From the NCBI GenBank assembly GCA_019454045.1, contig SKCR01007777.1, positions 124,001 through 188,000 on the forward strand: a DNA stretch of 64,000 nt. Direction: 5' to 3'. Positions within the stretch are counted from its first letter, which is position 1; each line of letters starts with the position of its first letter. Under the pieces are notes generated by a model, which did no database searches, was not told the origin of the DNA, and saw only the letters and a program-made list of their open reading frames with translations. Below are positions 10,675 to 23,200 of the stretch, in pieces. Position numbers and translations under genes: made by a program. The stretch is from Zanthoxylum bungeanum. Lineage: Eukaryota > Streptophyta > Magnoliopsida > Sapindales > Rutaceae.

Positions 10675-11432
10675 GGCTAGTTCCTCGGATGTTTTCAAAA
10701 TTCAGCCTAGAAGATGATACACAACAAGTAATTTGCAACTATTGTGGGGTTACCTATAAATTTTACGGTGGATACGGCAATATGATCAAGCACCTGGAAA
10801 GACATCATCCTGTTGAACTTGGAATTGATACGACGAAAACTCAAATGGCCAGGTACGCATCATCTAGTGGAGGTACGAGTGCTGTAGATTTATTTAAATA
10901 TTCTGATGCAAAGAATAGAGAAGAATTTACGAAATTAACTTGTATGACACATCTTTCTTTAAGCTTTGGTGAAAAACTTCATTTTACTAATTACGTGTAT
11001 AATGTTTTAAATCCTTTTGCATGTAGAATGACTCGAAACACAACAAAATGTCATATTTTTAAATTATATAAAGATGGTAAAATTATTTTAAATGAAATAT
11101 TTAAAGAGATGAAAGGCCGTATTTCTATATGTTCTGATATTTTGAGTGACCATTGGCAAACATACTCATACATGGGTGTGACTTGTCATTGGATTGATGC
11201 ATCATTTACCATGCAAAAACGACTTATTGCATTTAGAGTTTTTGATAACCAACATACTGCACAAAATATTTATAGAATAATGAAGGTAATTTTTTATGAA
11301 ATGGTTTAATAGAAAAAAAATTTAACAACTGGATTTAATAATGCATCTGCAAATACTGCATCCATCAATGATTTAAAATCCTTATGTCAACCAAATTTAG
11401 GGGTTCGATTTTTTCATATTCATTGTACATGT
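10675..11432 (+). pseudogene. hAT piece 2: BED zinc finger and first catalytic part
   Basis: A BED-type zinc finger, CNYCGVTYKF followed by HLERHH (about 10734-10808), is the DNA-binding domain of hAT transposases. Downstream, ILSDHW then TCHWID at about 11140-11190 match the first catalytic Asp region. At about 11330-11350 the family motif DNASAN reads NNASAN, so the second catalytic Asp is replaced by Asn. A TAA at 11307 also breaks the frame before NLTTGFNN. The block ends in HIHCTCH, the usual F-H-x-R-C-x-C-H stretch, cut by the Tat element with target CATGT (11428-11432) and continued at 26911. Confidence 0.85.
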
Positions 11433-12064
11433 TGTACGAGCCAAATTTGGGCCCAGGGGTAAAATCGACATTAGCCCTAAAACCAACCACTAAACCTGAA
11501 GCTCCTTAGCAAATCCAACCTACGAGCAAAAATGAAGCTTCTCGGGCCAGCTCATGGGCCCAAACCCGTTAACATAAGACTATCCAACGGATGCCAGTTA
11601 CAAAATCAAGAGGGAATCCGAATTCATAAACAGCACCATGAAGGCGACAGTTTCAGGATATGAATACGATCGCCAGTTACCAGACATAAATGACCTGAAT
11701 TAAACCAACATTGAGAACGACTCCAACAGGTAGAAGAGGGACCCCATATCAAGGAACCTATAAAAGAGGGAAGCAAAGGAATAGAGAGGGATCATTTTCA
11801 GACTACTCCTATCACAGACACTCTATTCCTATACACCGCTTTCACAGCAAACAATCTGTGGTTAAGGTACTCCAGAAACCTTAATCCTTCCACTTTGAAC
11901 TTTGTTCATTCTCTAGGCTTAACTTGACCGTCGGAGTGCCTATGGCTACCACCACACCGGTGGGCAGTAACCTCCTCTTTCGCTCTACTCTTATTTTGCA
12001 GGTTCGCCCGTGCCCCTCAGCTCACATTCTCGATTGTGGACCTCGACCGAAATCAGTCTCCACA
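11433..12064 (+). repeat. Tat element 5' LTR
   Basis: Starts TGTACGAGCC, ends TCTCCACA. A CTATAAAAGAGG box at about 11758 is a likely promoter. Same length as its partner at 26279, with scattered substitutions. Confidence 0.92.
11758..11769 (+). promoter_or_regulatory. TATA box in the Tat 5' LTR
   Basis: CTATAAAAGAGG about 300 bp before the LTR end; the same box stands in the 3' LTR at about 26605. Consistent with the start of the R region of the element RNA. Confidence 0.6.
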
Positions 12065-12084
12065 ATTTGGAGCCCACCGTGGGG
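12065..12084 (+). other. Primer-binding region of the Tat element
   Basis: TTGGAGCCCACCGTGGGG directly after the LTR is close to the GCCCACCGTGGGG primer-site text common in plant Tat elements. I do not assign the tRNA. Confidence 0.7.
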
Positions 12085-12134
12085 TAAACGAGCAGATTTC
12101 GCAGAAGTTGGACACGTCAACAAAACAGTCAGAA

Positions 12135-14200
12135 ATGGCCTCAAACAATGAACAAACCCCAGATCCTTTAATGGCACAACTTGCCATGCTACAAAGACGA
12201 CTTCAAGTCCTTGAACAAGATAATTTAACGATGCGAAACTCCAACGAAAGCTTACAGCAAAGGCTGGAGCACTTATCATCCTACCCCCAGCATAACTCTC
12301 AAGTTCAAACCGGCGATCAAGATGACCGAAGCAACCCAACAGTCCCGCCCATGTCGGATGGGCCAAATAAAAATCACCCGCCAGTTACACATGACCCGAA
12401 TTCTCTTATCGATCCAACCCAGCAAATTGCCAGTTCTATCAGGAGGGAAATGATTGAATTCAAAGAGGCAATTATGTCGAGACTGCTAGGGGTAAGGCTG
12501 CCAATCAGGAAGAGCAGGGTCGAAGTAATTTCTGATTACCCCGTTTGTAGAGTCAATTGTAGCAGTTGAATTTCCATGGAAATTCAGCCCACCCAAAATG
12601 AAGCAGTATGATGGGACCTCCGATCCAGACGACCACGTGATACATTACAAGCACAAGATGATGTCAATCGGTCTGTCCCCGAGTCAGTGGGAGGCTGGAA
12701 TGTGTAGATGCTTTGGGGAAACACTGGCTGGACCTGTCCTTTCTTGGTTCATTAATCTACCCTACAGGTCAATAAAGTCCTACCAAGAGCTGGCCGACAA
12801 GTTCGTGCAATATTTTACAAGTTCATGAAAATTGGAAAAGACTTCAGACGACCTTAATTCTATACAGCAGAAAAGAGGAGAATCTTTGCGGAGCTACGTG
12901 GCTCGGTTCAACCGTGAAAGAATTACAATCCCGGATCTCCACCAGCCTACAACGGTTGAAGCCTTCCGGAATGGACTACTTTATAACAGCGGGCTCTACA
13001 AGAAATTGACAAAGTTCCGATGCTGCACAATGGACCAGGTCATAGCTCGGGCCCAGGTAGAACTAAGATGGGAAGGAGACAAAAGAAATAAAAGAAGGGA
13101 AGATGTAACGAATGCTCGAGTGGACCAAAGGCATGCTGTTACCAGGCGACACGATATGGATATCCCATCACATAAGGAAGGGAGGAACCAACCAAGAGGA
13201 GAGCGACGACCTTTCTACAAAAGTATAGACAGACGACCAAGGCCGTATAAAAGTATGGAGGAGCTAACAGCAAGCAAACCCAGGCTTCCGGACTACAACT
13301 TTACAATTTCTCCCGGAGAACTAGTTTATATGCTAAAGAAGATGGGGAATGAAGTAAAGTGGCCTCCACGCTCTAGGGATAATTCGACCAAAAAGGACAC
13401 TGGCAAGTGGTGTGAGTTCCACAAGGATTACGGTCATACGACAGCGGAATGTGCAGCTTTGAGATTGGAAGTCCTGGAGCTACTAAACAAGGGGATCCTG
13501 AGGGATTTCCTCATGGATAAAGGGAAAGCTACCTTGGCACGAAGGGATGAGAGAGATGCTCAAGGAAAAATTCCAACCCCGCCACCCCCAATTAATAACA
13601 CTGTTAATGTCATTTCAGGAGGATCAGGAATCAGTGGAGCAACATATTCAGCAGCTAAATGACATTCAAGGGCACTGGCAAATAATACTTCAGACACCTC
13701 GATGTCTGTAGAGAAGGTCTCCACGGATTTGATAATAGAGTTTCCAGACGACGGGGATTCACACAATTTAAATCCTCACCATGACGCTTTGGTCATTTCC
13801 CTGCAAGTGGCGAACTTTATGATCAAACTGGTGTTGGTCGACACGGGCTCCTCAGCTAATATAATCTTCGCTAGTGCTCTTGCTGACATGGGTGTGGAGT
13901 TGGATAACATAAACAGGCGGACGACAGTACTGATCGGGTTTAGTGGAGAGCAAAAATTCACTATGGGGGAAATATCACTCCCAGTCTACATAGCTGGAGT
14001 CAATAGAATGACCACTTTCCTGGTCTTAGACAGCCCTTCAGCCTATAATTTGATCATGGGCAGGCCTTGGATTCACGACATGAGGGCGGTTTCCACTACT
14101 TATCACCAAGTAATAAAGTTCCCTACTAGATGGGGGGTACAAAAAATTAAAGGATATCGATTGGCGTCAAGAAGCTGCTACCAGACGACCTTGAAGGCTA
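12135..14200 (+). pseudogene. Tat gag and aspartic protease
   Basis: The ATG at 12135 (MASNNEQ) starts a coiled, Gln-rich N-terminus. A frameshift near 12490 moves the frame; from 12532 one frame runs to about 14200 with TGA stops at 12826 and 13660. It shows the Tat Gag core (KMKQYDGTSDPDDHV, then SIQQKRGESLRSYVARFNRE), the zinc knuckle CEFHKDYGHTTAEC at about 13413, and the protease with VDTGSS at about 13835 and the flap-side stretch LIMGRPWIHDM at about 14050. Gag packages the RNA; the protease cleaves the polyprotein. The catalytic D-T-G is kept, but the stops make it a pseudogene. Confidence 0.9.
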
Positions 14201-17200
14201 AAACTGAATCAGCATACAATTACAGGCTGGGCCTTGTGCATCGGAGCCGACTCTACCAAATATAGAGAAGCTCGACGAAGTCCAGATTCACCCTCAGTTC
14301 ACAGATCACAAGGCATTAGTTGGAGCTGATTTAGATCATAAACTACGAGTCGACCTAGTCGAATTCTTAAAAAGGCGACACGAAAGTTTTGCTTGGTCTC
14401 ACAAAGATATGACTGGAATTGATCCGGAGCTCATCACTCATTAATTGCATGTGGATCCAAACCACATCCCGGTTAGACAAAAAAGAAGAAAATTCGCCCC
14501 TGAAAGGAACCAGATCATTGATGAAGAGATTCAAAAGTTATTGCAGAACAGAGCAGTTAGAGAAGTACAGTTTCCAGAGTGGCTTGAAAATGTTATAGTA
14601 GTGAATAAAAAGAATGGAAAGTGGAGAGTCTGCATCGACTTTACGAATTTGAACAAAGCTTGTCCAAAGGACTTGTTCCCACTGCCACATATTGATTCGA
14701 TGATCGACGCGACAACAGGGCATGAGTTATTAAGCTTTATGAATGCGTATTCAGGCTACAACCAGATCCCCATACATCCCAACGATCAAGAAAATACAGC
14801 CTTTGTCACAAACCGAGGGATTTTGTGTTACAAGGTCATGCCATTTGGGGTGAAGAACGCGGGAGCAACGTACCAGCGAATGGTCAACAAGATGTTCGAC
14901 AATCAGATTGGGAAGACAATAGAGGTTTATATTGACGACATGCTGGCGAAGTCCATCAAATTGGAGCAACACCTTAATCATCTGGAATAAGCCTTTGACA
15001 TCATGGACAGATACAGAATGAAATTGAATCCTACTAAGTGTGCGTTTGGTGTCGCTTCAGGGAAATTCTTGGGGTACGTAGTCACTCGACGAGCAGGCAT
15101 TGAAGCAAATCCAGACCAGATTAGATCAATTCTCGACATCCCATCTCCTTCCAGCCCGAAGGACGTCATGCGACTAACTGGGAAGATCGCTGCGTTAAAC
15201 AGGTTCATCTCCAAATCCACAGATAAGAGCTTTTTGTTCTTTTTAGCTTTAAAATAGGCAAACAGCTTTGAGTAGACTCATGCTTGTGAGGAAGCGTTGA
15301 AATGACTCAAACAGTACTTAACTACACCTCCCCTGTTGTCAAAACCACATGACAATGAGAGGCTCTACCTTTATTTGGGAGTTTCGGAACACGTTGTCAG
15401 CGGAGTCTTGGCGAGAGAGGAGTCAGGGAATCAGCTACCAGTCTACTACGTAAGCAAAGCATTGTTGGGAGCAGAGTCACACTACCTGTTAATGGAGAAG
15501 TTGGTCTTCGCCCTTGTCACAGCCGCGAGGAAACTCAGACCTTACTTTAAAGGACACCCGATCACAGAATACACGACGTATCATTTAAGGAGCATACTCT
15601 ATAAACCAGAATTGTCAGGGAGATTGATGAAGTGGACGATTGAGCTTGGGGAGCACGACATAGATTACCAGCCTAGAACCACTATCAAATCTCAAGCACT
15701 AGCAGATTTCATGGCCGATTTTGCTCCCGGCATCCTGGCGGCAGATGAAGTTGAGATCAACTCCATTCAGTCGACAATATCTTGGAAGTTAGCAGTCGAC
15801 GGGTCTAGTAACAAAAAGGGTTGCGGTCTTGGAATTATGATCACTACCCCGACAGGCGATACTTTGCAGCAGGCAATCAAATATGGTTTTAGAGTTACCA
15901 ACAACGAAGCAGAGTACGAGGCATTGATCGCAGGGTTATTATTGGCTAAGGAATTGGGAGCCATGGAGATAGAAGTAAAGTCCGACTCTCAGTTGATAGT
16001 CAACCAGATGGAATGATCTTATCATGCTAGAGGTGAAGCAATAGCTTCCTATTTACAAAAGGTAAACTATATATGGTCGACATTTGACAAATTTTCCATA
16101 ACCCAAGTCCCAAGAAGCGAAAATTCCCAGGCAGATGCATTGGCAACCCTCGGAACTATGGAGGGGGAAAAACCACGAATAATACATGTAGTGTACTTGA
16201 GCTGGCCGATAATCTGGAAGGAAGAAACGACTGTCGAAGCTATCAGTTCAGTCGATAGTTGGATGACGCTAATCGTCGAGTATTTACAAAAAGGCTTGCT
16301 TCCAGAAGACAAAGTGCAAGCCAGAAAAGTTCAGAGACAGTCTGCAAGGTTCGTTGTGTTCGACGGTCAGTTGCTAAGAAGATCGTTCACATGACCGTAC
16401 TTGAAATGCTTAACACACGACGAAGCACAGCATGTGTTGACTGAATTGCATGAAGGGGAATGTGGGAACCATTCAGGCGGTAGGAGCCTGGCTCTTCGAG
16501 CCCATTCGACGGGGTATTATTGGCTGACAATGAGATTTGACTCCGCTGAATTCATAAAGAAGTGCGACAAGTGCCAGAGATTTGTACCAGTTCTTCATCT
16601 ACCACCAGAAAAACTAAACCCCATTATATCTCCATGGCTGTTTATGAAGTGGGGCATGGACATAGTCGGAAAAATCCTAGCCGCACCTGGCCAACGAGTC
16701 TACATGCTTATAATGACAGATTATTACTCGAAGTGGATAGAAGCTGAAGAATTTGCAAGAGTACGCGACAAGGAAGCTCAAACATTCATATGGAAAAATA
16801 TCATATGTCGATTCGGCATACTAAGAGAAATTATTACCGACAATGGTTCTCAATTCATCAGCCATCACTTTCAAGATTTTCGCAGGAACTGGGGCATTAA
16901 ACTGAACTTTTTAACACCACGCTTTCCACAAGCAAACGGTCAGGCTGAATCGTCCAACAAGACGATCATGAACACCTTGAAGAAAAAGTTGGAGAAGGCT
17001 AAAGGCGCTTGAGCAGATGAACTACCTGGAGTGTTGTGGTCATACAGGACGACGGTGACGTATTCGACAGGCGAGACTCCTTTCACATTGGCATTTGGAA
17101 CGGAAGCAGTCATTCCAACGGAAGAAGTCACCCCTTCCCCATGCTACCAATGGCTCAACGAAGAAAGCAATCAGCGACTAATGAATTTCAATATCGACAC

Positions 17201-17495
17201 GATTGATGAGACTAGGGACCGGGCTTCCATTCGACTGGCTGCTTATCTACAAAGGATGGTCAGATAATTTGACAAAAATGTCAGGAGTAGGACTTTTAAG
17301 GCTGGAGATTGGGTCCTACGAAGAGTGTTCCAGAACACTAAGGAAATTGGAGATGGGAAGTTGGGCCCTAATTGGGAATGCCCTTATCTTGTCACGAAAG
17401 TTGTTGGGAAAGGAGCCTACAAGTTGTGAAATATGGAGGGGACTCCCGTGCGCAATAGTTGGCACGCGGTGCATCTTAAGCGATTCATTCGGTAA
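14200..17495 (+). pseudogene. Tat pol: reverse transcriptase, RNase H, integrase
   Basis: One reading frame runs throughout, with stops at 14442, 14988, 15255, 15300, 16014, 16392, 17010, 17265 and 17427 but no frameshift that I can see. Reverse transcriptase has YIDDM at 14928-14942. A gypsy RNase H follows (about 15340-15620), then a second, archaeal-type RNase H with VDGSSN at about 15800, NNEAEYEAL and SDSQL, which is typical of Tat. Integrase shows an HHCC finger ending CDKCQRF and the D-D-E core GMDIVG, TDNGSQF, GQAESSN (about 16650-16960). The C-terminus ends AVHLKRFIR and TAA at 17493. Several stops are TGA where Arg CGA is expected. Confidence 0.92.
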
Positions 17496-17784
17496 CACTT
17501 ATGTTTTGTCGTATGTTTGTTGCCAGTTATCTTTTTCAAATTGTCGTTATTAAGTGAAATAAGGATATTTGTAGAAGTCATTCGACTAATTGCAATAAAA
17601 GATCATTCATTAAAATATCACTCTATACTTATACATAAAGTGAGAGATCGTTCGTCATTCGACTTTTGTACTAAATGTTAAATGTTCAAAATGCGGCTTT
17701 CCGCCTTCCTATCATTACTGATTCAGACTTTATACAAAGTAGTCAAAATTAATACCGAACCCTTAAGTTTCAAGGACTGGCTCC
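17496..17784. other. Spacer between Tat pol and the antisense ORF
   Basis: AT-rich intergenic sequence between two convergent genes. No coding signal found. Confidence 0.6.
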
Positions 17785-18436
17785 TCATTCGTCGGCGGTT
17801 GTTGGAAGACTGGCAGGAACATCCTCTTGAGACTCGACCGCCCTTGTCAAATCGGAGTGAACAGCTGCCAGTCCGACATCCTCTTCTTCCCCTGTATGTT
17901 TCTCAACCTCTTCCGTCTCTTCAACTTGAACTGTGCTTGACTCGATAAGAACTACACTCGGCTCGACTTCGTCCTTCTTCATCTCAACCTCCACCCCTAT
18001 TTCTTCATATTCTTCCTCCGTCGACGAAGTGATACCAACAGCACGCCTTTCATATTCTCTAATCCATTTCTCCGGCTTCCATTCTGCGTGTTTCCCAGCA
18101 AGATATTCCTCATCAAGTCATATATGTTCTTCATCATGGAATCGATGACGATATCCTTCATTTGCTCTAACAGTGATTCGTTCTCCTTTTTCACATTTTC
18201 AAAATCTGCTTTATAACCATCAATTGTTAGCTCAGCAATCTCCTTTTCTAGCTTCAAAGCAGCCTTGAATTCCTTCAACTCCTTCTTTAGAACCTTCTCT
18301 TCCTCTGCGAAGTGACCAGCCCAGACTTCAGATCTGATGACTCATTCCTTACCACCGACAATGTCTTCTCCAATTCTTTGACCCTCATCTGATTGGATTC
18401 TATATTCTTCCGCATGTACAAACTACATTCTAGTGC

Positions 18437-18492
18437 CTGAAGAATTCGTGTCAGAACGTCTTTCAACCCAAAAAAAAAAACATTATACTCAC
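18437..18492 (-). other. Probable short GT-AG intron in the antisense ORF
   Basis: Donor GTGAGTATAATG at 18492, acceptor GAATTCTTCAG ending at 18437, with a run of T between. At 56 nt it is shorter than most plant introns. The coiled-coil frame resumes after it with ALECSLYMRK. Confidence 0.5.
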
Positions 18493-19163
18493 TTGGTAAT
18501 TCAGAGCGATGGCTTTCTTCATGGCCTCCACCGGCCCGATTTGTGCTAACCTTACTTCATCCCCTTTAAGAAGAAGTCCTTCAATGAATGAGTCGATGCT
18601 TGAAGGGTCAGAGATTGCAGTCGAATCCCGTGGGACCTTTAAGATGAGGTTGTCAGTGTCATCTTCTGCTTCGGCGACAGACTTCCTTTTCTTCCCCGCA
18701 GAAATAATCTCAGTCGACTTCGCTTTTTCTGTGACACCCTCACTTGAAATAACCTCCCGAAGTTGAGGGCCAGCTTCTCTTTCAGCCTCTAGCTCTTTCT
18801 TCTTCAGCTTCCTTGACTTTCTCCGACTCTTCATTTCGTCGAGTGAAGCTACTGCGAATGGCCCAGTCATCATTTCCTCTGCGCATAAAAATTCTTCATG
18901 TTTTAGGAGCTCTCGATATTTATACACCCCATATAACATTTGACACGATCATCTACAGTTTATCGCGGGCAAAAATTTGTTACAGGAGACCAGAACTTTA
19001 CCTTCTTCTCGGTGAAGAATTTCCTTCCACAACGGAGTCACCCTTAATCTTTTTTCTGTCAAGATTGCTTTACAGTGTCTTTCTTTAGCCGACAGTGATA
19101 GAATGGTTTTTGGGTTGGAGATTGTACGTGCAGTCATGACGAATGGCTTATTTCGTAGAGGAT

Positions 19164-19242
19164 CTGCAGCAACAAGCACGTGGTTATTTAAAAATGCAAG
19201 TATGACTCAAGGATTATAAATTAGGAAAAGAACGTTACTCAC
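19164..19242 (-). other. GT-AG intron in the antisense ORF
   Basis: On the minus strand GTGAGTAACG at 19242 is the donor and TTGCTGCAG ending at 19164 the acceptor; 79 nt, T-rich. The domain continues after it with DPLRNKPFVM. Confidence 0.65.
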
Positions 19243-20023
19243 TCGAAAAACACCAAAACTCTGGGATTCGACCAGCCCCGATCGATCCAAATATACCCTC
19301 CCCTTTTGTAAAGAAGTAATAGGACTGCCAATTTCCTCTATCATTAGTCGGCAATCCAGTAACTAAAGGCATCTTTCTCTGTCTAAGGATCAAAGTATAT
19401 CTCCATTTCTCCTTCAAATGCTCCTTCAAGTAGTAAGTCTCTAAAACATCTCTTACCTCGAAGAGTATTCCCAACTCAAAAGCCAAACACTCAATCGACA
19501 ATAAGATCCTCCACGTATTAGGCATCAATTGTGATGGAGCGACTCGAAAATGATCCAGAACTTCCCAGACCAATCTCGGAATAGGAAACCTCAACCCCAC
19601 AAAGAATGGACGTATGTAGAATCCCATCCACCCCGGAACCTTGTAATCTATTTTTTCATTCGACGAAGGCACCCGGAGTTCCAAAGAATCAGGAAACCTA
19701 TACATAATACTGAGTTCCCTCAACGCTTTCCCTGTCATTCGACTAGTAGGATTTTTCGACAGTAGGTTTGTGGGTTCACTCGTAGAAGGAAAGTCACTCG
19801 ACTCCCAGACAGCGGGCAGAGACCTGAGTGGTATGGCCTCGGTAGGGGTCTCTTGAGGAGGCCTAGCTAGGGTAACTACGCCACCTTCGATCATCCCCTG
19901 GTACGACCAATCTTTGTTTTCTACATCCTCCTTGGTGTCACTCGACGATTCGACATAACTGTCGATGTTAGCACCTAAACTTCCTAGAGAGTCTCCACTC
20001 GACATCCTCCAAACAACCAGCAT

Positions 20024-20266
20024 ATAAACAACTAATTTTCCTAGTAACCTACCTCCTAAAGATCAAAACCCACAAACACGATTTTTCAACAAGTCACACA
20101 AACCCAAAGATCAAACAGCCAAATCTACCTTAGAACAGCTTGAATAATCAATATGAATGTTTAAAGAAATTGAACAGAAAGTTTTCAAAGAATACCTTTA
20201 AAACACTTGAGAGCTCTTTTCTTACTTGACTTCCGAATGAGGCAAAATGAAATGCCCAAAGCTCTT
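20024..20266 (-). other. Leader of the antisense ORF
   Basis: Untranslated A/C-rich sequence (T/G-rich on the coding strand) upstream of the aORF start. It joins 24755 once the nested solo LTR is removed. Confidence 0.55.
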
Positions 20267-23200
20267 TGTAACATCCCAAATTTTCGGGACGGTTCTAGAG
20301 AATTCTCGGACTGACGTTATAGTCTCGGGAACAGAATGATAATGAAGAATAAGAGTTCAAGCGATGTTATTTGAGTTAGAATAATAGATTATGAATTTTA
20401 GTCACGTTGGAAAACGCGTGGGATCAAAAGCCGGTTACGCGATTTTCATAAAACGCGTAAAGTTTACTGTTTTGACCACAGATTTAGCAAACAAACTCCG
20501 ATCGAGTTGATTCTTGAACCAGCGGACTCGTTTTTCCGAGACGGACAACTTTCGTGTTGAGCACTTTTCGAGAATCGCGCCAGAAGGGCTTCAAAACTAT
20601 AGATTTCCGAAAATACCCTTATTAGTATGGGCATATTGGTAATTTCCGGAATAGATATTTTATTATTATATATTATTAATTATTATTATTAGTATATACA
20701 GAAAACAGAAAACAAAACAAAAAGAAAAGAAAAAATAGAAGAATGAACGGCGATCACGCGAGAGAGAGAGAGAGGGCGACGCCGGTGGCCTCCGGCCCAG
20801 CCTCACGCCGGCGGACCACTACCGGCGGCATCGTCCGGCATAGGAGGGCCGACCAGTGGCCGACGATCAGGCCAACGGTGGCCAGAAACGACGTAGGGAG
20901 GAGAAGAACGTGCGTGAATTGGGTTGTCCTATCACGGCTCGTCGGTTCGTTTCATGACCCAAGCCACCTACCAAATCGAAGCTCTCGGAGATTACTACGA
21001 ATGTGCGGAGTCGGTTTCACCGAACAGCGGCCGGTTGCACGTGAAACGAGGAAGAAAACGGCTGATAAATAGTAACCTACGATGAACAGTAACTCCGATC
21101 GGAATTCCGATCGCACCAGCGCGTTCGTATGGCCGAGGGGAGTCCGAATATGGCCTCGAAATTTCGGTATGACTCTGTTTAGATTTTTTTATTTTCAAGT
21201 GTTTTGATTTATATTCGGATGCTTCTAGTAATTTTGTAGTGTAACGAATTGGCATGAACTAAATTGAATATGTTTTAATATGTTAAAACGATAAATGTGG
21301 TAGAATCCGGGGAGAATCGAATGAGATATGATTGATTCGGTAGAATTAGCGAGATTCCGGTAAAATAGAGTTTCTCGCGTGACTTAGCATAGTTGATCGT
21401 AACTATGAAAACAATATTAAAATGATATTACGAGGGTAATTAGGTAATTCTGGATTAGTTCGGGGGGTTCGAGACCCTTCCGTAGCATTTGCGGAAACTT
21501 TTCCGTAAGTTTTACCGCAAACGTGTAAAGTGAGAATCTAAGGTATCTAGTTAGTTTAGAATGATATAGAAAGACATATTAGAGTAATGGAATTTAGACC
21601 GTAGGGTCAGTGAGGATTTGAGTATTCCGAGAAGATCTGTAGCTTAATTGTAGATGTGTAGAAAGTTCCGCAAATAGCGATTTTGACAGACGTTTTGATT
21701 TGTTTTGACAGATCGGACCCGGATCGCGGGCATTCGCTTAGCCAGGTAAGTAACTCATACCATGAATGCTTAAAATTTTTAATGATGTTCGACATTATAA
21801 ACATAATAAAGTTGTATATGGTGTTACGTATAAAACTTGTATATATATACATAAATATCAATATAGGAAGAGGAGGCAAGTGTATTGTATGTACATGTAG
21901 ATAAGAATAAGTAGTTCTAAGCATGTATATGAGTAAAAGACAAGCATGAGCATATAGAGGTAAAGAAATGTATGTAGATACGTATATAAATAAACAGTCA
22001 TCAGTAAGCTTTAGATGGAAAATATAAGAATGACAGTGTACAAGCGTATACAGGAAGCGAGAGTAAACACTGATAAACCTAATATATTTGAGACTTGGGT
22101 ATGGGGATGTAGAAACTACACCCTATGGAATGGGATTATAGTTATCAATGACATAAGCATGGACATAATACTGATAAACTAAATTATGGGTAAAATCAAG
22201 AATATTGGGAAGAGTTAGAAAGCTTATGTAAAATGCTTAACAATAGGAAGCATGTGAGTGTACAATTAACCTAGTAATTATGCAATGTGTGCGTAATAGC
22301 ATAAAAACGATAGTATGAAGAGATAAGTATAAACTAGTAAGCGTATGAGTTGATGTGTTTAGGTATGTATGTGTGTATAAGATCAGAATGAGTGCTAGTG
22401 ATGATTTTCATACAAGAATGAGCATATAAATATACTCATGTATCTAGTATCATAAGTATTGAGTATGTACATAAGATGTATAGTACATGTATTGCAAGAG
22501 GATGTACGTAAGTTTGAGACATGAGGAAATAGAAGAATGACAAGGATACGTGCATACATAGAGATGTATATAGAATGTAAAGATAAATGTTATGTATGTT
22601 TAGAGCAGTGCATGTATATGAATAATTTCAGCATGTTATGGATATACATGACCTGATGTTTGTACATGTTTGATATTTAATGAATCATGGCTAGAGTAGA
22701 AAGAAGCATGAGAAATGCATATATGCATATGTGTGTGTTGAGATATTCAGAGGTTGAGTTTTAATTAACTCGGTTTTGAAATTTAAAGTGTTTTAAAAAA
22801 AAGTTAAAGATGTTTTTGAAAGAAAAGTATTTAGAAAGTTTCTTACAGACTTGGATTTTTGATTATGATTTAAAAGTTTATCAGCAGTTTTACGTGATTT
22901 TTGGGGCATGAGGTAAAACCTCACCCCAGTATGTAACTTGAGACACAATTGGAATTGACGGATTTAGAGACATGTGCACATGTAGAGAGTCAGGACGACG
23001 GCTTAGGTTCGTGTCCTGGACTCTAGTGGTGGCTATGTCAAGTTGAGTCATTTTCCTGGACTTAGAGTTCTACGTCAGTTGAGTCGTTTTCCTGGCGTAG
23101 GGCACCACCAGTTTCAGAGGCACCCAGTTGAGTCGTTTTCCTGGGTGTTGAGAGACGTCCAGTTGAGTCGTTTTCCTGGACGTAGTGCAGTTTTCAGGTT

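Larger units (their letters stand above)
17785..20023 (-). pseudogene. Antisense extra ORF (aORF) of the Tat element, 'putative gypsy type transposon' family
   Basis: Convergent with pol. The first exon (20023 down to 19243; start at 20023 or the in-frame Met at 20005) encodes an acidic N-terminus and a conserved domain with PGWMGFYIRPFFVGLRFPIP, then LMPNTWRILLSIE and KMPLVTGLPTNDRGNWQSYY. I recognise this as the plant family annotated 'putative gypsy type transposon'. GT-AG introns are visible at 19242-19164 and probably 18492-18437. Later exons hold a basic region (KSRRKSRKLKKK), FIEGLLLKGDEVRLAQIGPVEA and a coiled coil (about 18436-17997). Stops and frame changes between 18930 and 18963 and after 18000 suggest decay or unrecognised splicing. 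Such antisense ORFs are reported in Tat elements; their function is unknown. Confidence 0.8.

Noticed and set aside
20743..21072. 109-codon plus-strand open frame rich in Arg
   Set aside because: It lies in the CpG-rich part of a solo LTR with LTR ends and target duplication; no domain, and composition explains the open frame.
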